A stretch of DNA of 64,000 bases from DASZVB01 sp036272055. Lineage in GTDB: Bacteria > Myxococcota_A > Polyangia > Polyangiales > Polyangiaceae. Below the pieces are notes generated by a model. That model saw only the letters and a program-made list of their open reading frames with translations, made no database searches and had not been told where the DNA came from. The stretch spans positions 124,001 to 188,000 of the forward strand of contig DATAZL010000045.1 of assembly GCA_036272055.1 (NCBI GenBank), read 5' to 3'. Each line of letters starts with the position of its first letter. Position 1 is the first letter of the stretch. Shown piece after piece: positions 19,783 through 30,000 of this stretch. The translations under genes were made by a program, and so were the position numbers.

Positions 19783-20850
19783 TCACACCTCGGTCGGGAA
19801 CGAGCCGAGGAGCTTCAGGTACTTGGTCGAGCCCTTCACCGCTTCCATCGCCGTGACGACGCCGCGGTCGGTGACGTGGCCGGCGACCTCGACGTAGAAA
19901 ATGTAGTCCCAGCTGTCGCCACGGACGGGGCGCGACTGGATCTTCTTCAGGTTGATCCCGCGCTCGGCGAAGTGGCCCAGCACCTGGAACAGCGTGCCCG
20001 GCGTGTCGTCGAGGCTGAAGAGCACGCACGTCGTGTCGTTGCCGGAGCGGCTCGCGGGCCGCGACCCGATGATGCCGTAGCGGCACCGGAGCTCGGGTTC
20101 GTCCCCGACGTTCTCTTTGGCTACCTCGAGACCGTACTCGCGCCCGCACATCTCGGGGACGACGGCCGCGCCTTCGGGGTCGTCGAACGCGCACCGCGCC
20201 GCTTCGACCGGGGAGCGCACGTCGATGACGCTGCCGTGCGGATATTCGCGCTTCCGGAACCGCTCCGACGAGGCGTGGCCCGCCGACGTCGAATAGACCC
20301 GCGTGATTTCGCGGCCGCTCCCGGACTGCGTCATCAGACACAGCATCGCCGGCAGGGTCCTCTCACCGATGAGCACCAGGTCGGTCTCTGCCAGGGCGGA
20401 GACGGCAGGGAGAATCAGCCCGTCAACCGACGAGTCGAAGGGGAACACGCAGAACTGCGCGCGTTGACGGCGCACCTCTTCCAGCGCGTCGGCGACGGTG
20501 ACGGAGTCGTGCAGCACGGCGCTCGCGCCGAAATGTGCCTTCGCCATCTGATGGCAGAAGCTCCCCTCCGGGCCGAGGTACGCGACGCGCGCCGGGCGCT
20601 CGATGGCCCGGGACGTCGCGATCACCTGCGCGAAGATGGCGCGCAGCGCCTCTTTCGAGAGCTCGCCCTCGGGCTGCTCGTCGACGGCCTTCATCGCGTC
20701 GCGATCGGCCTCCGGCGGCTGCCCGCTCGGCTCGACGAGCGCGCGGATCTCACGCGAGAGCTTCGCGCGCTCTTGCAGGACCTCTGCGAGCTTGCGATCC
20801 AGCTGGCCCATCAGGCCGCGGATCTCCGTCAGGCGGGCCGGAGGGCTCAT
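19783..20850 (-). CDS. pheA: PheA-like chorismate mutase/prephenate dehydratase, divergent
   Basis: 355 residues in the order chorismate mutase-like helices (1-45), prephenate dehydratase domain (about 88-275) and ACT regulatory domain (about 278-355, with KIQSRPVRGD). The dehydratase start GPEGSF at 93-98 is intact. Elsewhere the domain departs from the family: the usual IENS loop reads FDSS (138-141). The TRF catalytic motif is TTC (273-275), keeping the threonine but not the Arg-Phe. The mutase helix also lacks some expected basic residues. It may be a diverged but active enzyme or have changed substrate. It lies 21 bases after the FmdB gene and upstream of hisC. Confidence 0.82.
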   Translation of the reverse strand: MSPPARLTEIRGLMGQLDRKLAEVLQERAKLSREIRALVEPSGQPPEADRDAMKAVDEQPEGELSKEALRAIFAQVIATSRAIERPARVAYLGPEGSFCHQMAKAHFGASAVLHDSVTVADALEEVRRQRAQFCVFPFDSSVDGLILPAVSALAETDLVLIGERTLPAMLCLMTQSGSGREITRVYSTSAGHASSERFRKREYPHGSVIDVRSPVEAARCAFDDPEGAAVVPEMCGREYGLEVAKENVGDEPELRCRYGIIGSRPASRSGNDTTCVLFSLDDTPGTLFQVLGHFAERGINLKKIQSRPVRGDSWDYIFYVEVAGHVTDRGVVTAMEAVKGSTKYLKLLGSFPTEV

Positions 20851-20871
20851 CGCGCTGACACCGCTCCGCCG

Positions 20872-21249
20872 CTACGCTGCGGCAGTTTTCCCTTTCGAGT
20901 CACCCGAGCCGGAAGCCTTGTCGCCACTCTTCCCTCCATCCGAAGCGGAGTCGCTACTCGCTTTTTTTGAGGAATCAGACCCCCCACCGCTCTCGGTCCC
21001 GCCGCTGCTCGACGACGACTCCTTCGAAGAGCTCGACGTAGAAGACGACGATCCCGAAGAAGACGATGAAGAGCCGTAGCCGTCCGCGTACCAGCCGCCA
21101 CCCTTCAAGATGAACCCAGCTCCGCGGGAGATCTGGCGCTTCGCCTGATTCTTCCCGCAGTGAGGGCACTTCTTGAGGGCCGCATCACGGATGGACTGCT
21201 CGGCTTCCCATTCATGGCCGCACGCCGCGCACGCGTACTCGTACGTCAT
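20872..21249 (-). CDS. FmdB-type zinc-ribbon protein with Ser/Gly-rich tail
   Basis: 125 residues. The first 45 form the FmdB/CxxC regulatory zinc ribbon: YEYACAACGHEWE and KCPHCGKNQAKR supply four cysteines. The following GAGFILKGGGWYADGY is typical of the family. The remaining 65 residues are almost entirely Ser, Gly, Lys and Asp. The family is widespread and its function is poorly defined. The gene is first in the minus-strand block leading to pheA. Confidence 0.88.
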   Translation of the reverse strand: MTYEYACAACGHEWEAEQSIRDAALKKCPHCGKNQAKRQISRGAGFILKGGGWYADGYGSSSSSSGSSSSTSSSSKESSSSSGGTESGGGSDSSKKASSDSASDGGKSGDKASGSGDSKGKTAAA

Positions 21250-21340
21250 CGCTTCTCCATTTGATCTAGCGCGTGATCACTTGCGCAGCGACCCGCATTC
21301 TGTCAACCGCGCTTCTGTCGCGATCGTTCCCGCGCAGCAA

Positions 21341-21358
21341 GTCCCTTTGCAAAGAGAC
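21341..21358. promoter_or_regulatory. Near-perfect 18-base palindrome, possible operator
   Basis: GTCCCTTTG and CAAAGAGAC are inverted copies with one mismatch and no spacer. It lies about 95 bases upstream of the FmdB-type start, a plausible position for a repressor site. No known regulator consensus is recognised. Confidence 0.35.
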
Positions 21359-21676
21359 TTCGCCGACGGCCCCGACGGCAGGGGGGCCCGCCCCCAATCA
21401 AGCCGGCTCCAGGCGTCCAGGCTCCGTCTTTCGCCTCGCCCCCCCGCTGGCGGCGCTCGCCACCGCCGCCTTCGACTCTCCGGCTCACCGGCCGCATCCG
21501 CCGCTCAAAAAATACCGCTCATCCGTTCCGGTACGGCGCTGCGAGCGATTTCGACGGCGAAAACAGCCCGAAAACGGCTCGGTTTTCCCCTACATCTCCC
21601 CACCCATGGGGAAAACCTGTGCGAATTCAGCTTGTGAGGGGGATGAAACTAGTGCTAACCCTTTCAGCGTGAGCTG

Positions 21677-21695
21677 ACGTGACCATACATCACGT
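21677..21695. promoter_or_regulatory. Inverted repeat ACGTGA-N7-TCACGT upstream of smc
   Basis: Perfect six-base arms separated by seven bases, 90 bases before the smc start. The ACGTGA half-site resembles operators of several dimeric regulators, but the binding protein cannot be named. Confidence 0.35.
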
Positions 21696-21784
21696 GACGT
21701 TTTGCGGATCTCGGGATCGCAAACACGCGGCTCGTCGCTTGGCCGCCTCCCCCGAGAGCGGCTAGCTAAGGACAGGGGCTATCG

Positions 21785-24700
21785 ATGCACATCAAGAAGC
21801 TGGAGATTACCGGATTCAAGTCCTTCGTGGACCGGACGGTGATCCAGTTCGACCACGACGTCATCGGCATCGTGGGACCCAATGGCTGCGGCAAGTCGAA
21901 CGTCGTCGACGCGATCCGCTGGTGCATGGGGGAACAGAGCCCGAAGCACCTCCGCGGCAAGTCGATGGAGGACGTGATCTTCAACGGCTCGGAGTCGCGC
22001 GGTCCGCACGGCTTCGCCGAGGTCACCCTGACGTTCGACAACACCGACGTCGCCTACGCCCGCTCCCTGCCGCCCGAGTACGCCGGCTTTCCCGAGATCG
22101 CCGTCGCTCGGCGTCTCTATCGCGACGGCACGAGCGAGTACCTCGTGAACCGCACGATGGTCCGCCTGCGTGACGTCCAGGATCTGTTCCTCGGCACCGG
22201 CGTCGGCTCGAAGGCGTATTCCATCGTCGAGCAGGGCCGCATCGGCCAGATCGTCACCGCGCGGCCCGAAGACCGACGGCTCTTCCTCGAAGAGGCCGCC
22301 GGCATCACGAAGTACAAGAAGCACCGCCGTGACGCCGAGCGGAAGATGGACCAGACGCGGCAGAACCTCCTGCGCGTCACGGACATCGTCTCGGAGATCG
22401 ACCGCACGCGCTCGTCATTGAAGCGACAGGCCGCCAAGGCCGAGCGCTTCGTCGTCTACCGCGAGGAGCTCGAGGAGCTCGTTCTTCACCAGAGCTCGCA
22501 CCAGCTGCTCGAGATCATCGTCGTCGACCGCGTCGAGCGCGACGCGCTCAGAGATACGTCGGAACGGTCCGCCACCTCGCGTCTCAAGGTCGTCGAAGAA
22601 GAGACGCAGCTCACGTCCGCCCGCGTCGAGGCCGGCAGCGTCGAGGAGCGTGTCGATGCGTTCGCGCAGGCCGCCTTCCGCGCCGACAACGAGGTGAACG
22701 CCCTCGCCGCCGAGCTGACGCGCTCGCGCGATCAGCTCACGCACCTCGACCAGCGACTCCGCGCGGCCGGCGACGAGAAGCATCAGATCGAGATCCGACT
22801 CGCGCAGTTCGGTTCGGAGCGAGACGACCTGACGACGCGCCAGCGCTCCCTCGAGGCCGACACAGAAGAGCGCCGTGCCGACGCCCTCGCCGAGGAGCAG
22901 GCCCTCGCCGAGCTCAAGGCCGAAGAAGCGAACGCCGAGCAGATCGCCGAGCGCGCGCGCCAGGAAGTGAACGAGGCGACGACGCTGTCCGCGGCCGTCC
23001 GCGCGCAGCTCGAGGCCGCTCACCGGCGCATCAGCGAGACGCGAGCGCGCGATGAGCGCACCCTCGCCGACCGCGAGCGCGTGAGCGAGGAGATCGCGAA
23101 CCTCGAGTCGCACGAGGCCGCGATCCGGAAGAGCGTCGCCGAGCGCGCAGAGGGCAAGCGTCACAGCGCCGAAGAGCTCTCCGCGCTCGAACGCGAGCTC
23201 GAGGGCCTCCGTCCGCGTTCACTCGACTCCGAGCGCGAGCTCGACACCGCCAAGAACGAGCTCGGGTTGAAGCGCAACCGCCTCCGCGCGCTCGAAGATC
23301 TTCACCGGCGCCTCGAGGGCGTCGGGACCGGCGTGCGCGCGCTGCTGTCGTCGGGAGACGCGGCGGTGCTCGGCATGGTCGCCGATCATCTCGAGGTCGA
23401 CGAGGAGCACACCGCCGCCCTCGCCGGTTTGCTCGGCGAGCGCCTCCAGACCGTCATCGTCACCGAGCCCGAGCGCGGCCTCGCCATGCTCGAGACGCTC
23501 CGGTCCACTGGCCGTGGCCGAGCGACGATCGCGTCGCAAAGCCCGCGTTTCGTCGCCGGTGCACGTCGCGCCGGGCTGCCCGATATCGCCCTCGGCTACT
23601 TCATCGACGCGATCCGCTATGCGCCGGAGCACGACCCGCTCATGCGGAGCCTCGTCGGCGAGGCGATCCTCTGCCGTTCGCCCGAGGACGCCGTCGAGGT
23701 TGCTCGCCTGGTGCCGGGCGCGACGGCCGTTGCCCTCGACGGAACGGTCGTCCACGCCGACGGCCTCGTCAGCGGCGGTTCGAGTGACGACGTCGCCTCC
23801 GCGATGGTCGAGCAGAAGCGCGAGATGCGCCAGCTCACCGAGGAGGTCCTTCGCCTCGAGCACCGAGTCCAGGAAGCGGCCGAGGAGCGCCGCGTCATCC
23901 GCGCTCGCATGACCGAGCTCGGCGCGTCGCTGGACCGGGCCCGCGCCGGCGCCGTCGAGAACGAGATCGCGCATGTGAGCGCCGAAAAAGATCTCGTCCA
24001 CACGCTCTCCGAGATCGAGAGATCGACGCAGCGCCTCGGTGCGCTCCACGTCGAGGTCGAGGAGCTCCGTCAGTCGCTCGAGACGTCCGTCCAGGAAGAG
24101 ACGCGCGCGCAGAACGAGCTCGACGCCCTCGAGCAGCGGCTCGAGCATTCCCAGGCTTCCCTTGCCCGCGCCTCCGAGGGCGCCACGGCGTGGAAGGACC
24201 GCGTCGCCGGTCACGCCGCGCTCGTCACCGAGCGCAAGGTCCGGCTCGCGCAGGTCGGAGAGCAGCTCGAGGCGACGAACGCGACGCTCGAGCGCCTCGC
24301 GACGACCATCGCCGATCACGAAGACCGCGTGCGGAAACTCGAGCAGGACGCCATCGACGCGGCCGCTGCTTACGGCGAGACCGCCGCGCACATGATGCTC
24401 TCGCAGGAGGGACGGCTCGAGGCCGACGTCGCCGCGCAAGAGGTGCATCGCAGCCACGACGAGGCGCGCCGTCTCCTCGAGGAGATCCGCTTCGCGCTCG
24501 GCGAGCGAGAGTCGTTCCTGCGAACGCTGCGCGCCGATCTCTCGACGTCCGAGGAGGAGTCCAAGGGCCACGCGCTCAAGGTCCAGAAGCTCGAGCTCGC
24601 GCGCGAGCATCTGCTCGAGGGCGTGCGCGATCGGTTCCGCGGGCTCGATCTGAACCGCGTCGTCGGGAAGTATCATGCGCGGCCCGCACCGGACACCGAG

Positions 24701-25426
24701 CACCGCCGGCGCATCGACGAGCTCACGAAGCTCATCGAGCGCATGGGGCCCGTGAACCTCGACGCGAAGGTCGAGTACGAGGACGCCGAGAAGCGCTTCG
24801 TCGAGCTCACCGTCCAGAAGGACGACATCGAGAAGGCTCTCCTCGACCTCGAGCGTGCGATCAAGCACATGAACCGCGAGTCGCGTCGCAAGTTCAAGGA
24901 GACGTTCGACGCGGTCAACGATCTCTTCCGCAAGACGTTCCAGGAGATGTTCCGCGGCGGTCGCGCGGAGCTCCACCTGACGAATCCCGACGATCTGCTC
25001 GAGACCGGCGTGGACATCGTCGCGCAGCCGCCCGGCAAGCGCCTCGGCAACATCGAGCTCATGAGCGGCGGCGAGAAGGCCCTCACGGCCGTCGCGCTGA
25101 TCTTCGCGATCTTCCGTCATCGTCCCTCGCCGTTCTGCGTCCTCGACGAGGTCGACGCGCCGCTCGACGAGGCCAACGTGCGCCGTTACAACGAAGCCAT
25201 CCGCAGCATGACGGATCGCTCGCAGTTCATCCTCATCACGCACATCAAGAGCACCATGCAGTCGGTCGACGTGCTCTACGGCGTGACCATGGGGGAACCC
25301 GGCGTGTCCCGCATCGTCAGCGTCAAGGTGAACGACACCGCGCTGAACCGAAGCGAGCGCCACAGCGCCCTCGAATCCGAAGCTCCCCCCGCCCCGCAAG
25401 AAGGCTCCGTCGCATCGGTAGCGTGA
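21785..25426 (+). CDS. smc: Chromosome partition protein SMC
   Basis: 1213 residues, the standard length for bacterial SMC ATPases that compact and segregate chromosomes with ScpA/ScpB. The N-terminal head starts MHIKKLEITGFKSF with Walker A GPNGCGKSN at 31-39. Two long coiled coils flank a hinge around residues 510-670. The C-terminal head carries the signature LMSGGEKAL near 1091 and Walker B FCVLDEVDAPLDEAN near 1117. All ATPase motifs are intact. It stands alone on the plus strand; scpA and scpB are not in view. A long perfect palindrome lies downstream. Confidence 0.97.
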   Translation: MHIKKLEITGFKSFVDRTVIQFDHDVIGIVGPNGCGKSNVVDAIRWCMGEQSPKHLRGKSMEDVIFNGSESRGPHGFAEVTLTFDNTDVAYARSLPPEYAGFPEIAVARRLYRDGTSEYLVNRTMVRLRDVQDLFLGTGVGSKAYSIVEQGRIGQIVTARPEDRRLFLEEAAGITKYKKHRRDAERKMDQTRQNLLRVTDIVSEIDRTRSSLKRQAAKAERFVVYREELEELVLHQSSHQLLEIIVVDRVERDALRDTSERSATSRLKVVEEETQLTSARVEAGSVEERVDAFAQAAFRADNEVNALAAELTRSRDQLTHLDQRLRAAGDEKHQIEIRLAQFGSERDDLTTRQRSLEADTEERRADALAEEQALAELKAEEANAEQIAERARQEVNEATTLSAAVRAQLEAAHRRISETRARDERTLADRERVSEEIANLESHEAAIRKSVAERAEGKRHSAEELSALERELEGLRPRSLDSERELDTAKNELGLKRNRLRALEDLHRRLEGVGTGVRALLSSGDAAVLGMVADHLEVDEEHTAALAGLLGERLQTVIVTEPERGLAMLETLRSTGRGRATIASQSPRFVAGARRAGLPDIALGYFIDAIRYAPEHDPLMRSLVGEAILCRSPEDAVEVARLVPGATAVALDGTVVHADGLVSGGSSDDVASAMVEQKREMRQLTEEVLRLEHRVQEAAEERRVIRARMTELGASLDRARAGAVENEIAHVSAEKDLVHTLSEIERSTQRLGALHVEVEELRQSLETSVQEETRAQNELDALEQRLEHSQASLARASEGATAWKDRVAGHAALVTERKVRLAQVGEQLEATNATLERLATTIADHEDRVRKLEQDAIDAAAAYGETAAHMMLSQEGRLEADVAAQEVHRSHDEARRLLEEIRFALGERESFLRTLRADLSTSEEESKGHALKVQKLELAREHLLEGVRDRFRGLDLNRVVGKYHARPAPDTEHRRRIDELTKLIERMGPVNLDAKVEYEDAEKRFVELTVQKDDIEKALLDLERAIKHMNRESRRKFKETFDAVNDLFRKTFQEMFRGGRAELHLTNPDDLLETGVDIVAQPPGKRLGNIELMSGGEKALTAVALIFAIFRHRPSPFCVLDEVDAPLDEANVRRYNEAIRSMTDRSQFILITHIKSTMQSVDVLYGVTMGEPGVSRIVSVKVNDTALNRSERHSALESEAPPAPQEGSVASVA

Positions 25427-25447
25427 CGCCCCTCACGTCAACGCAGG

Positions 25448-25518
25448 CGCCGCTCTCACACGCACCCGGCGCTGCCCGCCGCTCTCACGCCACCCGGCGC
25501 TGTCGCCGCTCTCACAGG
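25448..25518. repeat. Tandem repeat, 27-29 bp x 2.5
   Basis: Units start at 25448, 25477 and 25504. Each begins CGCCGCTCTCAC and the first two continue through ACCCGGCGCTG. The third copy is truncated. It lies directly after smc and could be a slippage product or a protein-binding array. Confidence 0.6.
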
Positions 25519-25583
25519 TAAGGCCGTCGTGAGGTGACGAGCGAAAGCCGTCGTTGGCTCTCAGTCACACGGGGTTTCAGAGG

Positions 25584-25620
25584 AAGAATGCGATGTACCT
25601 TCGAGGTACATCGCATTCTT
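25584..25620. terminator. 17-pair perfect palindrome between convergent genes
   Basis: AAGAATGCGATGTACCT, a TCG loop, then the exact inverse. It is placed to terminate both smc and the opposing gene, although the T-run on either side is short. The GCGATGTAC core recurs in the palindrome at 56971-57017 and in a degraded copy at 3492-3514, so it is also a repeat family. Confidence 0.6.
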
Positions 25621-25743
25621 TGCACACGGAGACCCTGTTCGAAAGGCGCGCTCGGCCACGCGGTTGGTCGTCAGTGTCGTGCGCTCGTCAATCGGACGGA
25701 ACACGCCGTTAGCGATGGACACGCCATAGCGACGGACACGCCG

Positions 25744-26904
25744 TTAGCGCTGTTCGCGGCGGACGCGCCGTTCGCGACGGACGCACCGCAGGACGAGGGC
25801 CAAGACGAGTAGCGCTGGGACGCTTGCGGCGTTCGATGGGCTGCTCGGCGTCGCGACGGCGCAGCCGGGTGGGCGCGGGAGAGACGTCTGGGTGCGGGGC
25901 TGGGGGATCGGCCCCGCGTCGACGTAAAGGGGACCGTACGCCGGGGGCACGCTGCGCGACGCGGGGGCCGGCGCGTGCTCGGGCTGCCAGGGTGCGTCCG
26001 CTGCGTTCGCGTCGCGCTGGCCCGCGTCGCGCGGAGTCGCGTCGGGGGCGCCAGCGTCGGCGAGAGCGGCGATGCCCTCGCCGCCTCGCGGACACGTCAC
26101 CGGCGCGCGCAGCGGGACGGTGTTCGACGGGAGCACGACGAAGCTCCCGTCGCAGACGACGTTCACGTCGTCGAGCGTCGCGTCGCCTCCTGATTCGCCC
26201 GATTCCGTCGCGAGCTCCGGGCCGTGCACTTCGAAGCACGCGGGACTGCCTTCGTAACCGATGTCGACGTTCGCGCCGTGCGTCGACGTGAAGCGCAGTC
26301 CGTCGTTCGGGCCGTTCTGGAGCCACCCGGCGCGAAGTGCGGAGCGCCCCGCACTCGTGACGTCGCAGTGAGCGCTCTGATCGACGCTCGAGCCCGCGGG
26401 ACAGAGGACGACGTAGCCGTCCCCCGGAATCACGACGGTGGCGAGCGGGAGCACGCGGTACTCGCTGCAAGCGCCGTTCGCGCCGTCCACGAGGACGAGG
26501 CCGTCGAGGCCGCAATCCCCGAGCGTCGGAGCGCAACCGGCACGGGCGTCACTCCCCGCGTCGCCACTGTCCGGCGCGACGGCGGCCGCGTCGCAACCGG
26601 CGTCATGCTCCGCCATGGCAACGTGTCGAGCCATGGTCGCACAGGAGGAGTCCGGCTCCAGACCTTCGACGTGGAGTTCGACGAACTCGGCGTCGTCCGC
26701 GCCAGGGTCGTCGTAGCTGACCGCAGTGAGAACGACGCGACAGACCGCGGTCTCGGCGACGACGACGCCGCCGTTGGGCGAATTGCCGGGTGACGCGGGT
26801 GACGCGGGTGACGCAGGCATTCCGACGGCGTTGGTTGCTGCGGTCGCCACGGCGATCGCCACGGCGAGGCGAAGAGGGCCGAACACAAAGGAGCGATGAG
26901 CCAT
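25744..26904 (-). CDS. Secreted protein with MYXO-CTERM-like sorting tail
   Basis: 386 residues. A signal peptide covers about 1-27, followed by an Ala/Ser/Pro-rich linker. The middle (about 50-260) is beta-rich and Cys-containing, with segments such as DDAEFVELHVEGL and LATVVIPGDGYVVLCPAG. These resemble lamin-tail-type domains that begin by describing an edge strand 'EFVEL'. An Asp/Ala-rich linker leads to a tail of PGCAVA, a hydrophobic stretch and an Arg cluster, the three parts of a MYXO-CTERM signal for surface attachment. It is likely a surface protein of unknown binding role. The last codons overlap degenerate repeat DNA. Confidence 0.72.
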   Translation of the reverse strand: MAHRSFVFGPLRLAVAIAVATAATNAVGMPASPASPASPGNSPNGGVVVAETAVCRVVLTAVSYDDPGADDAEFVELHVEGLEPDSSCATMARHVAMAEHDAGCDAAAVAPDSGDAGSDARAGCAPTLGDCGLDGLVLVDGANGACSEYRVLPLATVVIPGDGYVVLCPAGSSVDQSAHCDVTSAGRSALRAGWLQNGPNDGLRFTSTHGANVDIGYEGSPACFEVHGPELATESGESGGDATLDDVNVVCDGSFVVLPSNTVPLRAPVTCPRGGEGIAALADAGAPDATPRDAGQRDANAADAPWQPEHAPAPASRSVPPAYGPLYVDAGPIPQPRTQTSLPRPPGCAVATPSSPSNAASVPALLVLALVLRCVRRERRVRREQR

Positions 26905-27009
26905 GCTCGGCTCATCGGGCCCCCGCGGCCTCGAGTTGCGGAATTCCGCGCGCCGACCTCAGTGAATATCCGCGAGTGACTCGTGACGTCGGAGGGACGC
27001 ACGCCGAGT

Positions 27010-30000
27010 TCAGTGAAAGTCTCGTGAGCGACTCGTGACTTCGAGGACGTCGAGGCGTTCGACGTGGTCGACGAGGACGTGGATGATCGGCGTCGCCTTC
27101 CCGACTTCCCCTTCCCTCGGCTGCGTGACCTGTCGCTCTACCTTCCCTCGAGCGAGCATCAGGGCGGAGTGCCGTGCGGCCAGGTAAAATTTGTCGAAGA
27201 TGCCGCTGTAGAGCACGAGATTCATCGTCCCGGTTTCGTCCTCGAGGGTGATGAACACCACGCCGCTCGCGGTGCCGGGCCGCTGGCGAGTGAGCACGAG
27301 CCCCGCGACCCAGGTGACGGTGCCCTGAGAGAGCTCCTGCAGCGCTGCAGAGGTCACCACTTGCCGTTGCGCGAGCCGGGATCGCAAGTGACGCATCGGG
27401 TGGTCGTTCACCGACAGACCGACGCGGGAATAGTCGAGCAAGAGCTGTTCTTGCGCATGGAGCGCCGGCAAGACGACGCTCGGCTCCGCCACGTCGAGCT
27501 TCGCAAAGAGCCCCTCGGTCCGTGGCGCGCGCGCCTTCCACAGCGCATGCCGGCGCCCCTTCACGAACTCCTCGAACGCCCCGGCTTCGGCGAGAGCCTC
27601 GACCTCCCCCTTGCGGAGCTTTGCCCGACGAACGACGTCGTCGAGGCTCGTGAACGGCTGCGCGGCGCGCTCGGCTTCGATGGTTTTGCCGGATGCCTCT
27701 CCCATCCCCTTCACGAGACGAAAACCGAGACGGAGCGCCTTGCTAGCGCCGGGCCAGTCGCTCTGGACCCGGCACGCGTCGCTCGACGGCTCGAGCGACG
27801 AATCCCAGAAGCTCTTCTCGATGCTCACTTGCCGGACCTCGACGCCGTGGCGCTGCGCGTCCTTCACCAGGGACGACGGCGAGTAGAACCCCATCGGTTG
27901 CGAGTTGAGCAGCGCGCAGATGAAGTGCGCCGGGTAGTGCGCCTTCTCCCACGACGACGCGTACACGAGGAGCGCGAACGACGCGGCGTGGGACTCGGGG
28001 AAACCGTAGTCGCCGAAGCCTTTTATCTGCTCGAAGAGCGCTTCCCCGAACTCCGCGGAGATACCCTTCCGCTCGAAGCCGTCGAGGAGGCGCTGCTTGT
28101 GACGGAGCAGGCGCCCGCTCTTCTTCCAGGCGGCCATGTCGCGTCGGAGCTGATCGGCTTCCCCACCGCTGTAGCCGGCGCCCACGATGGCGATCTGCAT
28201 CACCTGCTCCTGGAAGAGGGGCACGCCGAGGGTTCGCTCGAGGATGGGCCAGAGATCGGGGTGCGGCGAGGCAACGGCCTCCTCCCCGTTTCGGCGTCTC
28301 AGGTAGGGGTGCACCATCCCCCCTTGGATGGGACCGGGCCGCACGATGGCTACTTCGATGACGAGATCATAGAAGCGCTGCGGGCGCAGCCGCGGGAGCA
28401 TCGCCATCTGGGCTCGGCTCTCGATCTGGAAGACGCCGACCGTGTCGGCCTGGGACGCGAGCTCGTAAACGGCGGGATCTTCCGGAGGCACCCGCCTGAG
28501 GACTTCGATGGGATCGAAATCGAGAGACGGCTCCTCTCCCGGTGCGGCGCGGAGGGCGCCGTCGGCGTGGATCATCTCGAGGCATTTGCGGATGGCAGTG
28601 AGCATCCCGAGACCGAGGACGTCGACCTTGAAGAAGCCGAGCGCCTCGATGTCGTCCTTGTCCCAGGGGATGACCGTCCGGTCCTCCATGCGCGCGGGCT
28701 CGATGGGCGCTACCTCGACCAGCGGGCGCGCCGATAGAACGAAGCCGCCGACATGGATCGATAAGTGTCGCGGGAACCCCTCGAGCAAACGGGCGAGCGC
28801 GATCACCTTGAGGAGCCGCTCGTCCTCGAGATCGAACCCGAGCTCACGGGCGCGCTTCGACCCGTCGTCCACCGAGTCCCAGTGGGTCATGGTGCCGCTC
28901 AGCCGATCGACCTGTTCGAGCGAGAGCCCGAAAGCCTTGCCCACTTCACGAAGCGCGCTCTTGCCTCGATAGGAGATGACCTCGGACACCATCGCCGCCC
29001 GGTCCCTGCCGTAGCGCGAGTAGATCTCCTGGATGACTTCTTCACGGCGCTCGTGCTCGAAGTCGATATCGATGTCGGGCGGTTCCCGGCGCTCGAGACT
29101 GAGGAACCGCTCGAACAGCAGGTTGCTCCGCGACGGATCGACGGCGGTGATCCCGAGCACGTAACAGACGGCGCTGTTCGCGGCGCTACCTCGGCCCTGA
29201 CACAGGATCTGTCGCGACCGCGCCATCGCGACGACCTCGTGGGTCGATAAGAAGTACGGCGCGACTTCGAGCTCGGCTATAAGGCCCAGCTCTTTCTCGA
29301 TCTGGGCAGCGACTCCCGGCGGGACTCCACCGGCGTAGCGACGGCGAGTGCCCTCCTCGACCAGGCGGCGGAGGACCTGGTCGGCGGTCTCTCCCGGCGC
29401 GAGCTCACAGGGGAAGTCGTACCGGATCTCGTCGATGGAGAACTCGAGGCGGCTCGCAAGCTCCCCGGCGTGGTCGACCCAGTGTTCGTGCTCCCGGAAG
29501 AGCCGCCGCATCTCGAGCTCCGAACGAAGGAACGCCTCGCAGTTGCCGTCGAGCTCGGTCCCGGCCTCGTCGAGGGTCGTGCCCTCACGGATGCAGTGAA
29601 GGACGTCGGCGAGGGATTTGCGTGAACGGTGATGGAAGAGCGGGCGAGCGCTCGCGACGACCGGGAGGCCGTACCAGGCCGCCTTGCTCGACGCCGTGAG
29701 ACATCGCTCGACGTCCAGCCCGTCCAGCCTGCGGAAGGCGGCAACTGCCGCGCGCTCCCGGCCGAACACATCGGTAAGCAGCGCAAAGAGCTCGTCGGGC
29801 GGTGCCGCGCGTTCCGACGGCGTGGGCGGACCGGGGACTATCGCGATGAGACCTTCATGATGTGACCCGAGCAGCTCCATCTCGAGCAAGGACTCGCCCT
29901 TGGGCAGACCGCTGTGCGCGTGGGTGATGAGCCGGCAGAGGTTCGTGTACCCGTCGTGGTTCGCCGCTAGCAGCACGACGGTCGGCGCGCCCTGCGCGAT

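Larger units (their letters stand above)
21250..21784. other. Divergent intergenic region upstream of fmdB-type gene and smc
   Basis: 535 bases with no supported gene between divergently oriented genes, so both promoters should lie here. Two short frames in the middle lack conserved features. Two inverted repeats are visible at 21341-21358 and 21677-21695 and are listed separately. The 21540-21700 part is notably richer in A and T than the flanks. An AAGGAC ribosome site precedes the smc ATG. Confidence 0.5.
25427..25743. other. Convergent intergenic region with tandem repeats and a palindrome
   Basis: 317 bases between the ends of smc and the MYXO-CTERM gene. No gene is seen. It contains a 2.5-copy tandem repeat and a 17-pair palindrome, listed separately. 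Degenerate GACACGCCGTTAGCG-like units from about 25696 continue into the end of the convergent gene. Confidence 0.6.

Noticed and set aside
23219..25399. 726-codon open frame on the minus strand opposite smc
   Set aside because: It is antisense to the whole C-terminal half of a clearly conserved SMC protein and its translation is Arg/Leu/Glu-rich without motifs, as expected from high-GC codon bias.
25448..25518. CRISPR array
   Set aside because: Only 2.5 units, adjacent with no unique spacers, and no cas genes.
27064..28737. 557-codon open frame on the plus strand opposite dnaE2
   Set aside because: Antisense to the conserved polymerase core; no motif and no ribosome site.
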